DNA from: Candidatus Kryptoniota bacterium
GTDB lineage: Bacteria; Bacteroidota; Ignavibacteria; Kryptoniales; JAKASW01
Reading direction: 5' to 3'
Length of the DNA: 50,452 nt
Assembly (NCBI GenBank): GCA_024641705.1
Contig: JAHECO010000029.1
Location: forward strand, 1 to 50,452
The translations under genes and the position numbers were made by a program. The notes beneath the pieces were generated by a model. It worked only from the letters and a program-made list of their open reading frames with translations, did not search any database and had not been told where the DNA came from. The stretch's first letter is position 1, and each line of letters starts with the position of its first letter. Shown here piece after piece: positions 16,937 to 24,478 of the stretch.

Positions 16937-17859
16937 TGGTTGGACTACTTTCGGATTCCACAGCCGGCTCGGTTGGGATGCACGCTGCCAGGGTAATTGC
17001 CGATACGGGAAGGGTAATTGCCGACACGGCAAACGCAGTTGCGGCTCACGGCGGAGATGCTTCGAACGGGAACTGGATCATAGAGCACGTCTCCAATTCT
17101 CGTACATTGAATTTTCTTCCCTTCGGAGAAATCCATCTTCCCGTTTTTCCCCCGTTTCATATCGGCGGTCTGACGCTGGACATGTCGATCACCAAACATG
17201 TGGTGATGCTCTGGGCCGTGGCTATCCTCGTCTTCATAGTAATGAAGATCGTGGCAAGAGGATACAGGAAATCGCTGATCCCGGGGAAGTTTGCGAGCGC
17301 CGTGGAAATGGTCATCCTCTTCATCCGGGACGACGTCGTCATACCGGCGATGGGTGAGAGGGGAAGGAAATACCTCCCTTATTTCCTTACGCTCTTCTTC
17401 TTCATCTTGTTCTCCAACTTTTTCGAACTTGTTCCGTATGCTTCTACTCCCTCCGGCAATATCAGCGTGACGGCGTCGCTCGCTATCATAGCGTTTCTCG
17501 TCGTTCAGATCTCGGGGATAAGGCAGTATGGACTGTTCGGTTATTTCAAGGGTCTTGTGCCGCCGAACATACCGCTGTTTGCCATACCGATAATTGCGAT
17601 CGTTGAGATTCTCGGCCTGTTCACCAAGCCGTTCGCCCTGTGTGTTCGTCTTTTTGCGAACCTGGTCGCGGGCGACATCGCGATTTATTCTTTCATCGGG
17701 TTGATATTCGTATTCGGAACGGTGCTGGTAGCGCCACTTGCTATAGGGTTCGCGCTCTTCATAGAGATTCTGGAAGTACTGGTATCGTTTATTCAAGCTT
17801 ACATATTCACGATCCTGACGGCATTGTTCGTCGGGATGGCAATTCACCAAGAACACTAA
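16933..17859 (+). CDS. atpB: F-type ATP synthase subunit a
   Basis: Membrane stator subunit of 308 residues that forms the two ion half-channels next to the c-ring. The essential arginine is R239 in CVRLFANLVAGD, followed by the usual C-terminal helices ending AYIFTILTALFVGMA. About 80 residues precede the first helix, and this region contains a duplicated seven-residue unit encoded by a 21-base tandem repeat. The start is GTG 16933 or ATG 16936, both overlapping the previous stop. atpE follows after 23 bases. Confidence 0.96.
   Translation: MMVGLLSDSTAGSVGMHAARVIADTGRVIADTANAVAAHGGDASNGNWIIEHVSNSRTLNFLPFGEIHLPVFPPFHIGGLTLDMSITKHVVMLWAVAILVFIVMKIVARGYRKSLIPGKFASAVEMVILFIRDDVVIPAMGERGRKYLPYFLTLFFFILFSNFFELVPYASTPSGNISVTASLAIIAFLVVQISGIRQYGLFGYFKGLVPPNIPLFAIPIIAIVEILGLFTKPFALCVRLFANLVAGDIAIYSFIGLIFVFGTVLVAPLAIGFALFIEILEVLVSFIQAYIFTILTALFVGMAIHQEH
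16990..17031 (+). repeat. 21-base tandem duplication inside atpB
   Basis: Two adjacent 21-base copies (16990-17010 and 17011-17031) differ at only two positions, both C/T or A/G-type single changes near the copy ends. They encode RVIADTG then RVIADTA in the non-conserved N-terminal part of subunit a, and keep the frame. Confidence 0.85.
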
Positions 17860-17882
17860 AATTAGGATTACAGGAGGTTTCA

Positions 17883-18113
17883 ATGCCAACAGAAGGACTG
17901 ATTCACCTGGCTGCGGGTATCGCGGCGGGACTAGCTGTTATCGGCGGCGGTCTGGGCATCGGCAAGCTCGCGGCGGCCGCGCTCGAAGCGAGCGGACGTC
18001 AGCCCGAAGCGCAGGGCGACATAAGGACGACAATGATCATAGCCGCTGCTCTGATCGAAGGCGTCACGCTCTTCGCGGAAGTCATAGCAATCATTATGGC
18101 CCTGAGGCCCTAA
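17883..18113 (+). CDS. atpE: F-type ATP synthase subunit c
   Basis: Proteolipid of 76 residues, two helices joined by the polar loop RQPEAQGD at residues 39-46. Helix 1 has the glycine-rich face GGGLGIGK. The ion-binding carboxylate is E59 in ALIEGVTLF. The residues after it (G60, V61) are not the Ser/Thr pair of sodium c-rings, so protons are the likely ion. A second acidic residue, E66, sits two turns on in the same helix and is unusual. A strong ribosome site (AGGAGG) lies six bases before the ATG, in line with the high copy number needed. Confidence 0.96.
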   Translation: MPTEGLIHLAAGIAAGLAVIGGGLGIGKLAAAALEASGRQPEAQGDIRTTMIIAAALIEGVTLFAEVIAIIMALRP

Positions 18114-18114
18114 G

Positions 18115-18153
18115 AGCCGGGGGAGCGCTCTCCGGCTGGCCGGATTCGCCGGC
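18115..18153 (+). other. Tandem hairpins between atpE and atpF
   Basis: Two GC-rich inverted repeats follow the atpE stop at once: AGCCGG (18115-18120) with CCGGCT (18132-18137), which encloses a GAGC/GCTC inner stem, and GCCGG (18139-18143) with CCGGC (18149-18153). The position after the high-demand c subunit fits a transcript stabiliser or a partial terminator that raises atpE over downstream genes. Confidence 0.55.
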
Positions 18154-18188
18154 GTCCGGTAAGCTTCCCACTACAACAGGAGACAGAT

Positions 18189-18677
18189 ATGCTTGTGCAA
18201 TTGGATCCCGGCGTCATAATTTGGACTGCCTTAACTTTCGGGCTCCTACTCTTTGTCCTTCGCAAAACCGCATGGAAACCCATTCTCAAGGCTCTCGACA
18301 CCAGAGAGGAATCGATCAGGCAATCGATAGAAAGGGCGGAAGAAGCGAAGAAGGAATCCGAGAAGATTCTCGAGGAAAACCGTAAGAACCTCGCCAGAGC
18401 CGAGGAAAGAGCCCAACACCTCATCAAGGAGGCGAGGGAACTTGCAGAGAAGGTGAGAAACGAGTCGGTTGGCAGGGCGAACGCCGAGGCGAACAAGGTC
18501 CTGGAGAGGGCAAGGGAAGAGATCGAGCGCGATAAGCAGCAGGCGATCTCGCAACTCCATGGATTAGTCGCTGAACTTGCCGTGAAAGCCGCCGAGAAGA
18601 TACTTGACGAAGCGATAGACGAATCCAAACAGAAGAAACTTGTCGACAACTTCCTTAACTCGCTGAGAAAGAACTAG
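18189..18677 (+). CDS. atpF: F-type ATP synthase subunit b
   Basis: Peripheral-stalk subunit of 162 residues. One N-terminal transmembrane helix (about residues 7-24, IIWTALTFGLLLFVLRK) is followed by a long charged coiled coil rich in Glu, Arg and Lys through residue 125, and a C-terminal part that contacts subunit delta. AGGAGA lies about six bases before the ATG. Only one b-type gene is present, not a b/b' pair. Confidence 0.94.
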   Translation: MLVQLDPGVIIWTALTFGLLLFVLRKTAWKPILKALDTREESIRQSIERAEEAKKESEKILEENRKNLARAEERAQHLIKEARELAEKVRNESVGRANAEANKVLERAREEIERDKQQAISQLHGLVAELAVKAAEKILDEAIDESKQKKLVDNFLNSLRKN

Positions 18678-18684
18678 GCCGACC

Positions 18685-19239
18685 GTGAAAGGATCAAGAG
18701 CATCCAGGAGATACGCCGGCGCCCTGCTCGAGCTCGCGGCCGAATTGAAGAAGGTGGATGAGGTTGCCCGCGACATGCGGCTTATCCAGGACGCTGTCGC
18801 GGTCTCTCACGATCTTGCACTATTCTTCGCGAGTCCTGTCGTCGACCGGTCAAGGAAGAGAAACGTGGTGACGGCATTGTTCGGGGGCAAGATCGACAAG
18901 ATTACCCTGAGCTTTCTCCTTCTTCTCGTCGAGAAGGGAAGGGAGAGCCTGATTCCCGGGATCGTTGTCGAGTTCGGGGCTTTGCTCGACAAGATGATGG
19001 GGATAGTAAATGCGGACCTGAAGGCTCCATTCGAATTCGACAAGAAGAATACCGAAAGGGTCCGATCGAAGCTGGAGGAAATTACGCAGAAGAAAGTGCG
19101 GGTGTCTTTCTCTCTCGACAAGAGTCTTGTGGGCGGTTTTCTCGCACAGATCGGCGACACGGTTTATGACGGCAGCGTCCGCCGCCAGCTGGAGCTCCTG
19201 AGGCGCCAGTTGTCGGAAAACGTGTCTTTCAGCAGTTGA
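18685..19239 (+). CDS. atpH: F-type ATP synthase subunit delta
   Basis: Stalk subunit of 184 residues that connects the b dimer to the top of the alpha-beta hexamer. SRRYAGALLELAAE at the N-terminus and the C-terminal LVGGFLAQIGDTVYDGSVR block match the OSCP/delta family well. The start is GTG at 18685, seven bases after the atpF stop. Length is normal. Confidence 0.94.
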   Translation: MKGSRASRRYAGALLELAAELKKVDEVARDMRLIQDAVAVSHDLALFFASPVVDRSRKRNVVTALFGGKIDKITLSFLLLLVEKGRESLIPGIVVEFGALLDKMMGIVNADLKAPFEFDKKNTERVRSKLEEITQKKVRVSFSLDKSLVGGFLAQIGDTVYDGSVRRQLELLRRQLSENVSFSS

Positions 19240-19275
19240 TGAAAGCAATGAAATTGAATATCGAAAGAGGATCTC

Positions 19276-20832
19276 ATGCCTGAAGTAAGACCAGATGAAA
19301 TTACTGCGATTCTGAGAAAACAAATTTCCGGGTTCGAGCGGGAAGCCGACGTATATGATGTCGGAACCGTGCTCCAAGTCGGAGACGGGATCGCCAGAGT
19401 GTACGGCCTTCAGAAGGTGATGGCGAGCGAGCTGATCGAATTCCCCAGCGGAGTGTTCGGCATGGCGCTCAACCTGGAAGAGGACAACGTCGGGTGTATA
19501 CTTTTTGGAAACGACACACTCGTTAAGGAAGGCGACCAGGTCCGGCGTACCGGAAAGGTCATGTCGATGCCGGTCGGCGAGGCCATGCTTGGCCGCGTCA
19601 TCAACCCCCTCGGTCAACCGATTGATGGCAGAGGCGCCATCGAAACGGACAAGGTTTTGCCCGTGGAGCGGAAAGCGCGCGGTGTGATTTCGAGGAGCCC
19701 CGTGAAGCAGCCTCTTAACACCGGCCTTAAGGCTATCGACTCGATGATACCGATCGGCCGCGGACAGAGAGAGCTTATCATAGGCGACCGGCAGACCGGC
19801 AAGACGGCCATAGCCGTCGATACGATACTTAACCAGAAGTACACGCACACTGAAGAGGCCAAAGACAGAGGGATCAAACCGGTCTACTGTATTTATGTGG
19901 CGATCGGCCAGAAGGCTTCGACGGTCGCCCAGTTCGTGGCGAAACTGGAAGAAGAAGGAGCCATGGAGTACACGACGGTTGTATCCGCAACTGCCGGGGT
20001 ACCTTCTCCAATGCAATTCATCGCCCCGTATTCGGGATGTACCCTCGGAGAGTTCTTCCGCGACAGCGGCAGGGATGCGCTTGTGGTTTACGACGACCTT
20101 TCGAAGCACGCTTGGGCTTATCGTCAGGTGTCGCTTCTTCTCCGGAGGCCGCCGGGACGCGAAGCTTATCCAGGAGACGTATTCTACCTCCACAGCAGAC
20201 TTCTGGAGAGGGCCTCTAAACTCAGCGACGAAGAAGGAGGCGGCAGTCTCACGGCTCTTCCTATTATCGAAACGCAGGCGAGCGACGTGTCGGCATATAT
20301 CCCGACTAACGTCATCTCGATCACGGACGGCCAGATATATCTCGAACCGGGTTTGTTCAATTCCGGTGTCAGGCCGGCTATCAACGTCGGCATTTCCGTA
20401 TCGCGTGTCGGCGGGAACGCTCAGATAAGGGCGATGAGAAAAGTGGCGGGCGGACTTCGCCTGGATTTGGCTCAATTCCGCGCTCTTGAAGCTTTCATAA
20501 AATTCGGGTCTGACCTCGACAAAGTTACACAGGCACAGATAAGAAGAGGGCAGAGGCTCGTCGAGATTCTGAAACAGAACCAGTACCAGCCGATGCCCGT
20601 GGAGAAGCAGGTCGTCCTCATATTTGCCGGTACAAACGGATACCTCGACGAGCTGCCGGCGGAAAGTGTCCAGAGGTTCGAGAAGGAATATCTGGAGATG
20701 ATGGACTTGAAGCATCAGGATATCCTGCAAAAGATCGCCCAGAAGAAGGACATCGATATCGAGACAGACAAAAGGCTTCATGAAATCAACCGGGAATTCA
20801 TCGCCTCTTTCAAGGCATCAGTGCAGGAGTAG
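19276..20832 (+). CDS. atpA: F-type ATP synthase subunit alpha
   Basis: Non-catalytic nucleotide-binding subunit of 518 residues in F1. Walker A is GDRQTGKT at residues 170-177; [33 protein letters not shown] is split here only by description and matches the alpha-subunit core, including the RRPPGREA segment and the [10 protein letters not shown] block. The protein keeps the arginine-finger region near the C-terminal side. An AGAGGATCTC ribosome site precedes the ATG. No catalytic beta subunit gene (atpD) follows in this operon. Confidence 0.97.
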   Translation: MPEVRPDEITAILRKQISGFEREADVYDVGTVLQVGDGIARVYGLQKVMASELIEFPSGVFGMALNLEEDNVGCILFGNDTLVKEGDQVRRTGKVMSMPVGEAMLGRVINPLGQPIDGRGAIETDKVLPVERKARGVISRSPVKQPLNTGLKAIDSMIPIGRGQRELIIGDRQTGKTAIAVDTILNQKYTHTEEAKDRGIKPVYCIYVAIGQKASTVAQFVAKLEEEGAMEYTTVVSATAGVPSPMQFIAPYSGCTLGEFFRDSGRDALVVYDDLSKHAWAYRQVSLLLRRPPGREAYPGDVFYLHSRLLERASKLSDEEGGGSLTALPIIETQASDVSAYIPTNVISITDGQIYLEPGLFNSGVRPAINVGISVSRVGGNAQIRAMRKVAGGLRLDLAQFRALEAFIKFGSDLDKVTQAQIRRGQRLVEILKQNQYQPMPVEKQVVLIFAGTNGYLDELPAESVQRFEKEYLEMMDLKHQDILQKIAQKKDIDIETDKRLHEINREFIASFKASVQE

Positions 20833-20835
20833 ACC

Positions 20836-21747
20836 TTGGCCACGCTTCGCGAAATAAAGAGACGCATTTCGGGCGTTAAGAGCACGGAGAAGATAACCAA
20901 AGCCATGAAGATGGTTGCGGCGGCGAAGCTTCGGCGTGCACAGGGTGCGTTGCTGGCAGCGAGACCCTACTCCAGGAAGCTCGGTGAATTGATGAGACAT
21001 CTGGCCGGAGGTTTGGAACTGGACGAGAATCCGCTCATCCAGGAAAGACCGGTCAACGGCGTGGCGATAATCGTGGTAGCAGCGGACCGCGGCTTCTGCG
21101 GGGCGTTCAATTCCAACATTATGAAAGCCACCATCGATCATGTGAGGACCAACTATTCAAAACTCGAAGCCGCTGGACGGGTGAAATTGTTCACCGTCGG
21201 CAAGAAATCGACGGATTTCTTCACGAAGCGGAATTATGCGATAGCCGGCAGTTATCCGGGGTTGTTCCATGACCTGAAGTACACCACGGCAAAAGCCATA
21301 ACGGCCGAAGTCGTGAAAGGATATTTCGACGGCACGTACGACAGAGTAGATGTTGTATACAATGAGTTCAAAAGCGTTATCCAGCAGAGGCTTGTTGTCG
21401 ACCGGTTCCTCCCGATACCGAAAGAGAATTTGAATGCCGGAGAGCCGTCGGAGAAGGAAGAACACGCCAGACATCTCGAGCTTGAGTATATCTATGAGCC
21501 GAGCATTGCGTCGATTCTGGAGTTATTGATACCAAGGTACCTGGAGTTTCAGGTTTGGAGGATGCTCCTTGAAAGCAATGCGGCGGGAGAAGGCGCAAGG
21601 ATGGCCGCAATGGACAGTGCGAGCGAGAACGCGACAGAGCTGATCTCCACGCTCTCGCTACAGTACAACAAGGCGCGCCAGGCGGCGATTACCAAAGAAT
21701 TGCTCGAGGTCGTTTCAGGAGCCGAAGCGCTAACGGCCGCAGGCTAG
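20836..21747 (+). CDS. atpG: F-type ATP synthase subunit gamma
   Basis: Central rotor shaft of 303 residues. The N-terminal helix LREIKRRISGVKSTEKITKAM and the C-terminal ASENATELISTLSLQYNKARQA are the paired shaft helices of the family. VVAADRGFCGAFNSN is the conserved middle motif. The start is TTG at 20836, three bases after the atpA stop; no ATG lies upstream of the conserved helix. It is the last gene of the atp run, with atpD and atpC absent downstream. Confidence 0.96.
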   Translation: MATLREIKRRISGVKSTEKITKAMKMVAAAKLRRAQGALLAARPYSRKLGELMRHLAGGLELDENPLIQERPVNGVAIIVVAADRGFCGAFNSNIMKATIDHVRTNYSKLEAAGRVKLFTVGKKSTDFFTKRNYAIAGSYPGLFHDLKYTTAKAITAEVVKGYFDGTYDRVDVVYNEFKSVIQQRLVVDRFLPIPKENLNAGEPSEKEEHARHLELEYIYEPSIASILELLIPRYLEFQVWRMLLESNAAGEGARMAAMDSASENATELISTLSLQYNKARQAAITKELLEVVSGAEALTAAG

Positions 21748-21802
21748 ACGCACTCACCGAACATACGTTTGACATGAAGGAGGCTGTCCAGAAAGTCTTG
21801 TC

Positions 21803-21884
21803 TGTCATGCTGAACGAAGTGAAGCATCCATTTTTCAGAACGAATAAGTGGATTCTTCAGTCGCTCCGCTCCTTCAGAATGACA
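21803..21884. repeat. Imperfect dispersed palindrome between convergent genes
   Basis: The left arm TGTCATGCTGAACGAAGTGA (start 21803) and right arm (21851-21884, ending CTTCAGAATGACA) are inverted copies of the widespread GTCATTCTGA...GAAGTGAAGAATC element seen scattered in many bacterial genomes. Arms are degenerate and the middle is AT-rich. It sits in the 193 bases between convergent atpG and the arginine decarboxylase gene and could form a hairpin that ends both transcripts. The rest of the gap (21748-21802, 21885-21940) shows nothing more. Confidence 0.75.
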
Positions 21885-21940
21885 TTTTCCTTGTTTTGGG
21901 ACAACCTCTTGCTTTCTGTCGACTCACACAAAGAATTAGA

Positions 21941-22486
21941 TCAGGGAAGGAGGATGCCCGCGGCAACGACCGTGGTCCAGATACCTCGCCTGTCCCCTTC
22001 GGCCGATTGAGTTATGTTGAATGTTCTGACGATCTTACCGCTCATCTTGTAAACCTTTTCGCGCTCATCCCAGTCCGCGTTCGGATCGAACTCGATACCT
22101 AGCGTTGTGGCAAGCATCGTGGCGGCCAGGTCCTCCGCATATTCACCGGCCTTTTCGTCAGTTTCCCCAAAGGGATGATGCTCGGACAGATATCCGTACT
22201 GTGCCGATTCGTTCGGAGTGGCGACACCTATGGATGCTGCGACGAGCCTGTTCGGCTCATTGGTGGAATTCCTCGCCATCACGCAGAAAGTTATCTGGCC
22301 CGGCTCAAGGAGCTTTGTTCCCTCGTCGAGCGGAATGCGCTTACATCCTGCAGGGTAGATACTGGAGACAGTCACCAGATTACATTTTTCTATCTTCGCA
22401 TCGCGCAGCGCAAGCTCGAACGACTGCAGGTAGTCGCGGTGGCGTCCTACCCCTTTTGTAAAGAATATCTTTGTCGGGACATACAA
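21941..22486 (-). CDS. pdaD: Pyruvoyl-dependent arginine decarboxylase
   Basis: Small self-processing enzyme of about 181 residues that converts arginine to agmatine, the entry to spermidine synthesis. The Ser-Ser processing site is S41-S42 in TVSSIYPAG; cleavage would make the pyruvoyl cofactor on the second serine. [17 protein letters not shown] near the C-terminal half also matches PdaD. A TTG at 22486 was chosen because AAAGGAGATG lies eight bases upstream; a longer frame from 22537 would run through the tyrS stop. It follows tyrS by 16 bases and is likely co-transcribed. Confidence 0.9.
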   Translation of the reverse strand: MYVPTKIFFTKGVGRHRDYLQSFELALRDAKIEKCNLVTVSSIYPAGCKRIPLDEGTKLLEPGQITFCVMARNSTNEPNRLVAASIGVATPNESAQYGYLSEHHPFGETDEKAGEYAEDLAATMLATTLGIEFDPNADWDEREKVYKMSGKIVRTFNITQSAEGDRRGIWTTVVAAGILLP

Positions 22487-22502
22487 TTTCACATCTCCTT
22501 TT

Positions 22503-23717
22503 TCAACGTCTGATCTTGTAGAATTTACGCTTTCCAACTTTCAGAATGAAGGGTGCGTCGCTATTTACGGGAGCGTTGGGGTCGGCCACCTTTGAGCCGT
22601 CTATGGATACGCCCCCCTGGTTAACCAGACGCCGTGCTTCGCCATTTGACTTTGCCGCACCTACACTGACCAGCAGCTGGAAGACTGTCAGCGGACTGGC
22701 GTCGTCTGCTATAAGGAACTCCTCGACTTCATCGGGCACTTCTTTGCGGATAAATACCCGGTCAAAATCATCTTCCGCCTCCGCTGCCGCCCCGTCGCCA
22801 TAATAAAGTGTCACGATCTCTCTCGCGAGCCTTCTCTTCAAGTCTCTGGGGTTTATGGACTTCGACTCAAGCTCACTCTTGATCCTCGCAATATCCGATT
22901 CGGGAATGTCTGTCGTGAGCACAAAATAGTCGTAGATGAGGTCGTCCGGTATAGACAATGTCTTCCCGTACATTTCGGCGGGAGGATCGGTTATGGCTAT
23001 GTAGTTTCCGAGGGATTTCGACATTTTCTCGACTCCGTCGGTTCCGACAAGAAGAGGCATTGTCAAGATAATCTGTGGTTCCATTCCGAATTCCCGCTGA
23101 ATATCACGGCCGACCAGCAGGTTGAACTTCTGGTCTGTACCTCCCAGTTCGATGTCGGCTTTAATTGCAACGGAGTCCATCGCCTGGGCAAGAGGGTATA
23201 AGAATTCATGTACGCTGATCGGCTCCTCGGCGTGGAAGCGCTTCTCAAAGTCGTCCCTCTCCAGCATGCGTGCGACCGTATACTTGCTTGCAAGCTTGAT
23301 TACATCCTGGAACGACATTTTCCCCAGCCAGTCTGAATTGTAGACTATCTGAAGATTGTCTTTGGAGAGAATCCTCGATGCCTGCGAGAAGTACGTTTCA
23401 CCGTTCTGCCTGGTCTCCTCGAGCGTCATCGAAGGACGAGCTTTGTTCCTTCCCGAGGGGTCGCCGATCATACCTGTAAAATCGCCCACGATGAGTATCG
23501 CCGTGTGGCCGAGGTCCTGGAACTGCCGCAATTTGCGGAGGACTACTGAATGACCGAGGTGCAGATCCGGCCTGCTGGGGTCACAACCCAGTTTGACCCG
23601 AAGAGGGGTCTTCTCCTTGATCGCCCTCTCGATTTTCCTGGCCAGCTCTTCTTCGGGGATAATTTCTGCGGTGCCGCGCTTGATGTGGTCTAGTTGCTCA
23701 TTAAGTGGTGGAAACAA
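22503..23717 (-). CDS. tyrS: Tyrosyl-tRNA synthetase
   Basis: Class I aminoacyl-tRNA synthetase of 404 residues that charges tRNA-Tyr. The ATP motifs are HLGH at residues 53-56 and KMSKS at 231-235. A C-terminal S4 RNA-binding domain ([16 protein letters not shown]) ends the protein. The start is TTG at 23717; an in-frame stop lies just upstream, and an AGGAG stretch lies rather far (about 14 bases) before it. The gene is preceded by smpB and followed by pdaD on the same strand. Confidence 0.96.
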   Translation of the reverse strand: MFPPLNEQLDHIKRGTAEIIPEEELARKIERAIKEKTPLRVKLGCDPSRPDLHLGHSVVLRKLRQFQDLGHTAILIVGDFTGMIGDPSGRNKARPSMTLEETRQNGETYFSQASRILSKDNLQIVYNSDWLGKMSFQDVIKLASKYTVARMLERDDFEKRFHAEEPISVHEFLYPLAQAMDSVAIKADIELGGTDQKFNLLVGRDIQREFGMEPQIILTMPLLVGTDGVEKMSKSLGNYIAITDPPAEMYGKTLSIPDDLIYDYFVLTTDIPESDIARIKSELESKSINPRDLKRRLAREIVTLYYGDGAAAEAEDDFDRVFIRKEVPDEVEEFLIADDASPLTVFQLLVSVGAAKSNGEARRLVNQGGVSIDGSKVADPNAPVNSDAPFILKVGKRKFYKIRR

Positions 23718-23770
23718 CCCTAACTATCTCTCTCCTCAAGAATGTGATGGGTGTGCATTGAAAGGACGTG

Positions 23771-24226
23771 TCACGCGTCCACGTCGCGCTGACGGAACTC
23801 ACGCTCCTGATCGCGCTGCTTTATCGTCTCGCGTTTGTCGAACGACCGTTTGCCTTTCGCGATGGCGAGTTCCACCTTGGCGAGCCCGTGCTTCCAGTAC
23901 AGCCTGATCGGCACAAGGGAAAGACCCTTCTGGCGGATCTTGCCGATCAGCTTCCTGATCTCCCTTTTGTGAAGGAGGAGCTTACGGGTCCTCCGTGGAT
24001 TGTGGTTGAAGGGGCCCGCATTCTGATACGCCGCAACATGCATGTTATGCAGCCAGACTTCACCGTCTTTCACGGAAGCGAAACAGTCGGAGATGTCCAC
24101 CTTTCCCTGACGAACCGATTTCACCTCGCTGCCCTTGAGGACAATCCCTGCTTCGGTTGTCTCCAGGATTTGGAACTCAAACCGCGCACGCCGGTTCTGA
24201 GCTACCGTTTTTTCCTCTGGCTCCAT
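23771..24226 (-). CDS. smpB: SsrA-binding protein SmpB
   Basis: Small RNA-binding protein of 151 residues needed with tmRNA to rescue stalled ribosomes. NRRARFEFQILETTEAGIVLKG is split across its first strands and matches the SmpB fold; LLLHKREIRKLIGKIRQKGLSLVPIRLY follows in the middle, and the tail is basic and ends FDKRETIKQRDQEREFRQR. AAGGTGA lies just before the ATG. No ssrA gene was seen in the adjacent gap. The promoter is not obvious. Confidence 0.96.
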   Translation of the reverse strand: MEPEEKTVAQNRRARFEFQILETTEAGIVLKGSEVKSVRQGKVDISDCFASVKDGEVWLHNMHVAAYQNAGPFNHNPRRTRKLLLHKREIRKLIGKIRQKGLSLVPIRLYWKHGLAKVELAIAKGKRSFDKRETIKQRDQEREFRQRDVDA

Positions 24227-24363
24227 TTCACCTTTCCATCTTTATGATTGCAATGTGGGCGCTCACCCTCTTTTTACCATCCGAGATCTCAGCCGTCGCC
24301 CGACTGCGATTAAAAATGCTAAATATTACCTTTTAAAGTCAAGACGATGCTGAAAAATTTTTG

Positions 24364-24377
24364 CCGGGAAGTCCCGG
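24364..24377. promoter_or_regulatory. Inverted repeat in smpB-glyS gap
   Basis: CCGGGA and TCCCGG are separated by two bases in the 252-base divergent region (24227-24478). A longer GCCGG/CCGGC pair (24363-24386) encloses it. The two-base spacer suits a dimeric protein site more than an RNA hairpin. Chance occurrence in this gap is roughly 6%, so the evidence is weak. Confidence 0.3.
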
Positions 24378-24430
24378 GAAAACCGGCGTCGCATATGCCG
24401 AGGGAAAGCCCATCACGGCAGGGGGTTCCT

Positions 24431-24458
24431 TTGTCAATTGAGCCCGTTTTCATATATT
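24431..24458 (+). promoter_or_regulatory. Promoter for glyS operon
   Basis: TTGTCA (24431-24436), a 16-base spacer and TATATT (24453-24458) fit the housekeeping pattern used elsewhere in the window. The predicted start near 24465 gives a leader of about 14 bases before the ATG at 24479. The leader is A-rich and lacks a clear ribosome-binding site. Confidence 0.6.
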
Positions 24459-24478
24459 GACTGAAAAAAGCGAAAAAA

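Noticed and set aside
16945-17889. Reverse-strand open frame of 314 codons across atpB
   Set aside because: Antisense to a membrane subunit; the product is rich in Arg and Asp, as expected for the complement of hydrophobic codons.
18850-20781. Long open frame (643 codons) on the reverse strand across atpH and atpA
   Set aside because: It is antisense to two clearly conserved genes; the protein shows no family motif and is a by-product of codon bias.
21774-22010. Small open frame of 78 codons after atpG
   Set aside because: It is the translation of the dispersed palindrome (pattern NEVKHPF...LRSFRMT), a well-known false gene product of such repeats.
24227-24478. tmRNA gene (ssrA) next to smpB
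   Set aside because: The 252-base gap is too short for the usual tmRNA plus promoters and shows no tRNA-like ends.
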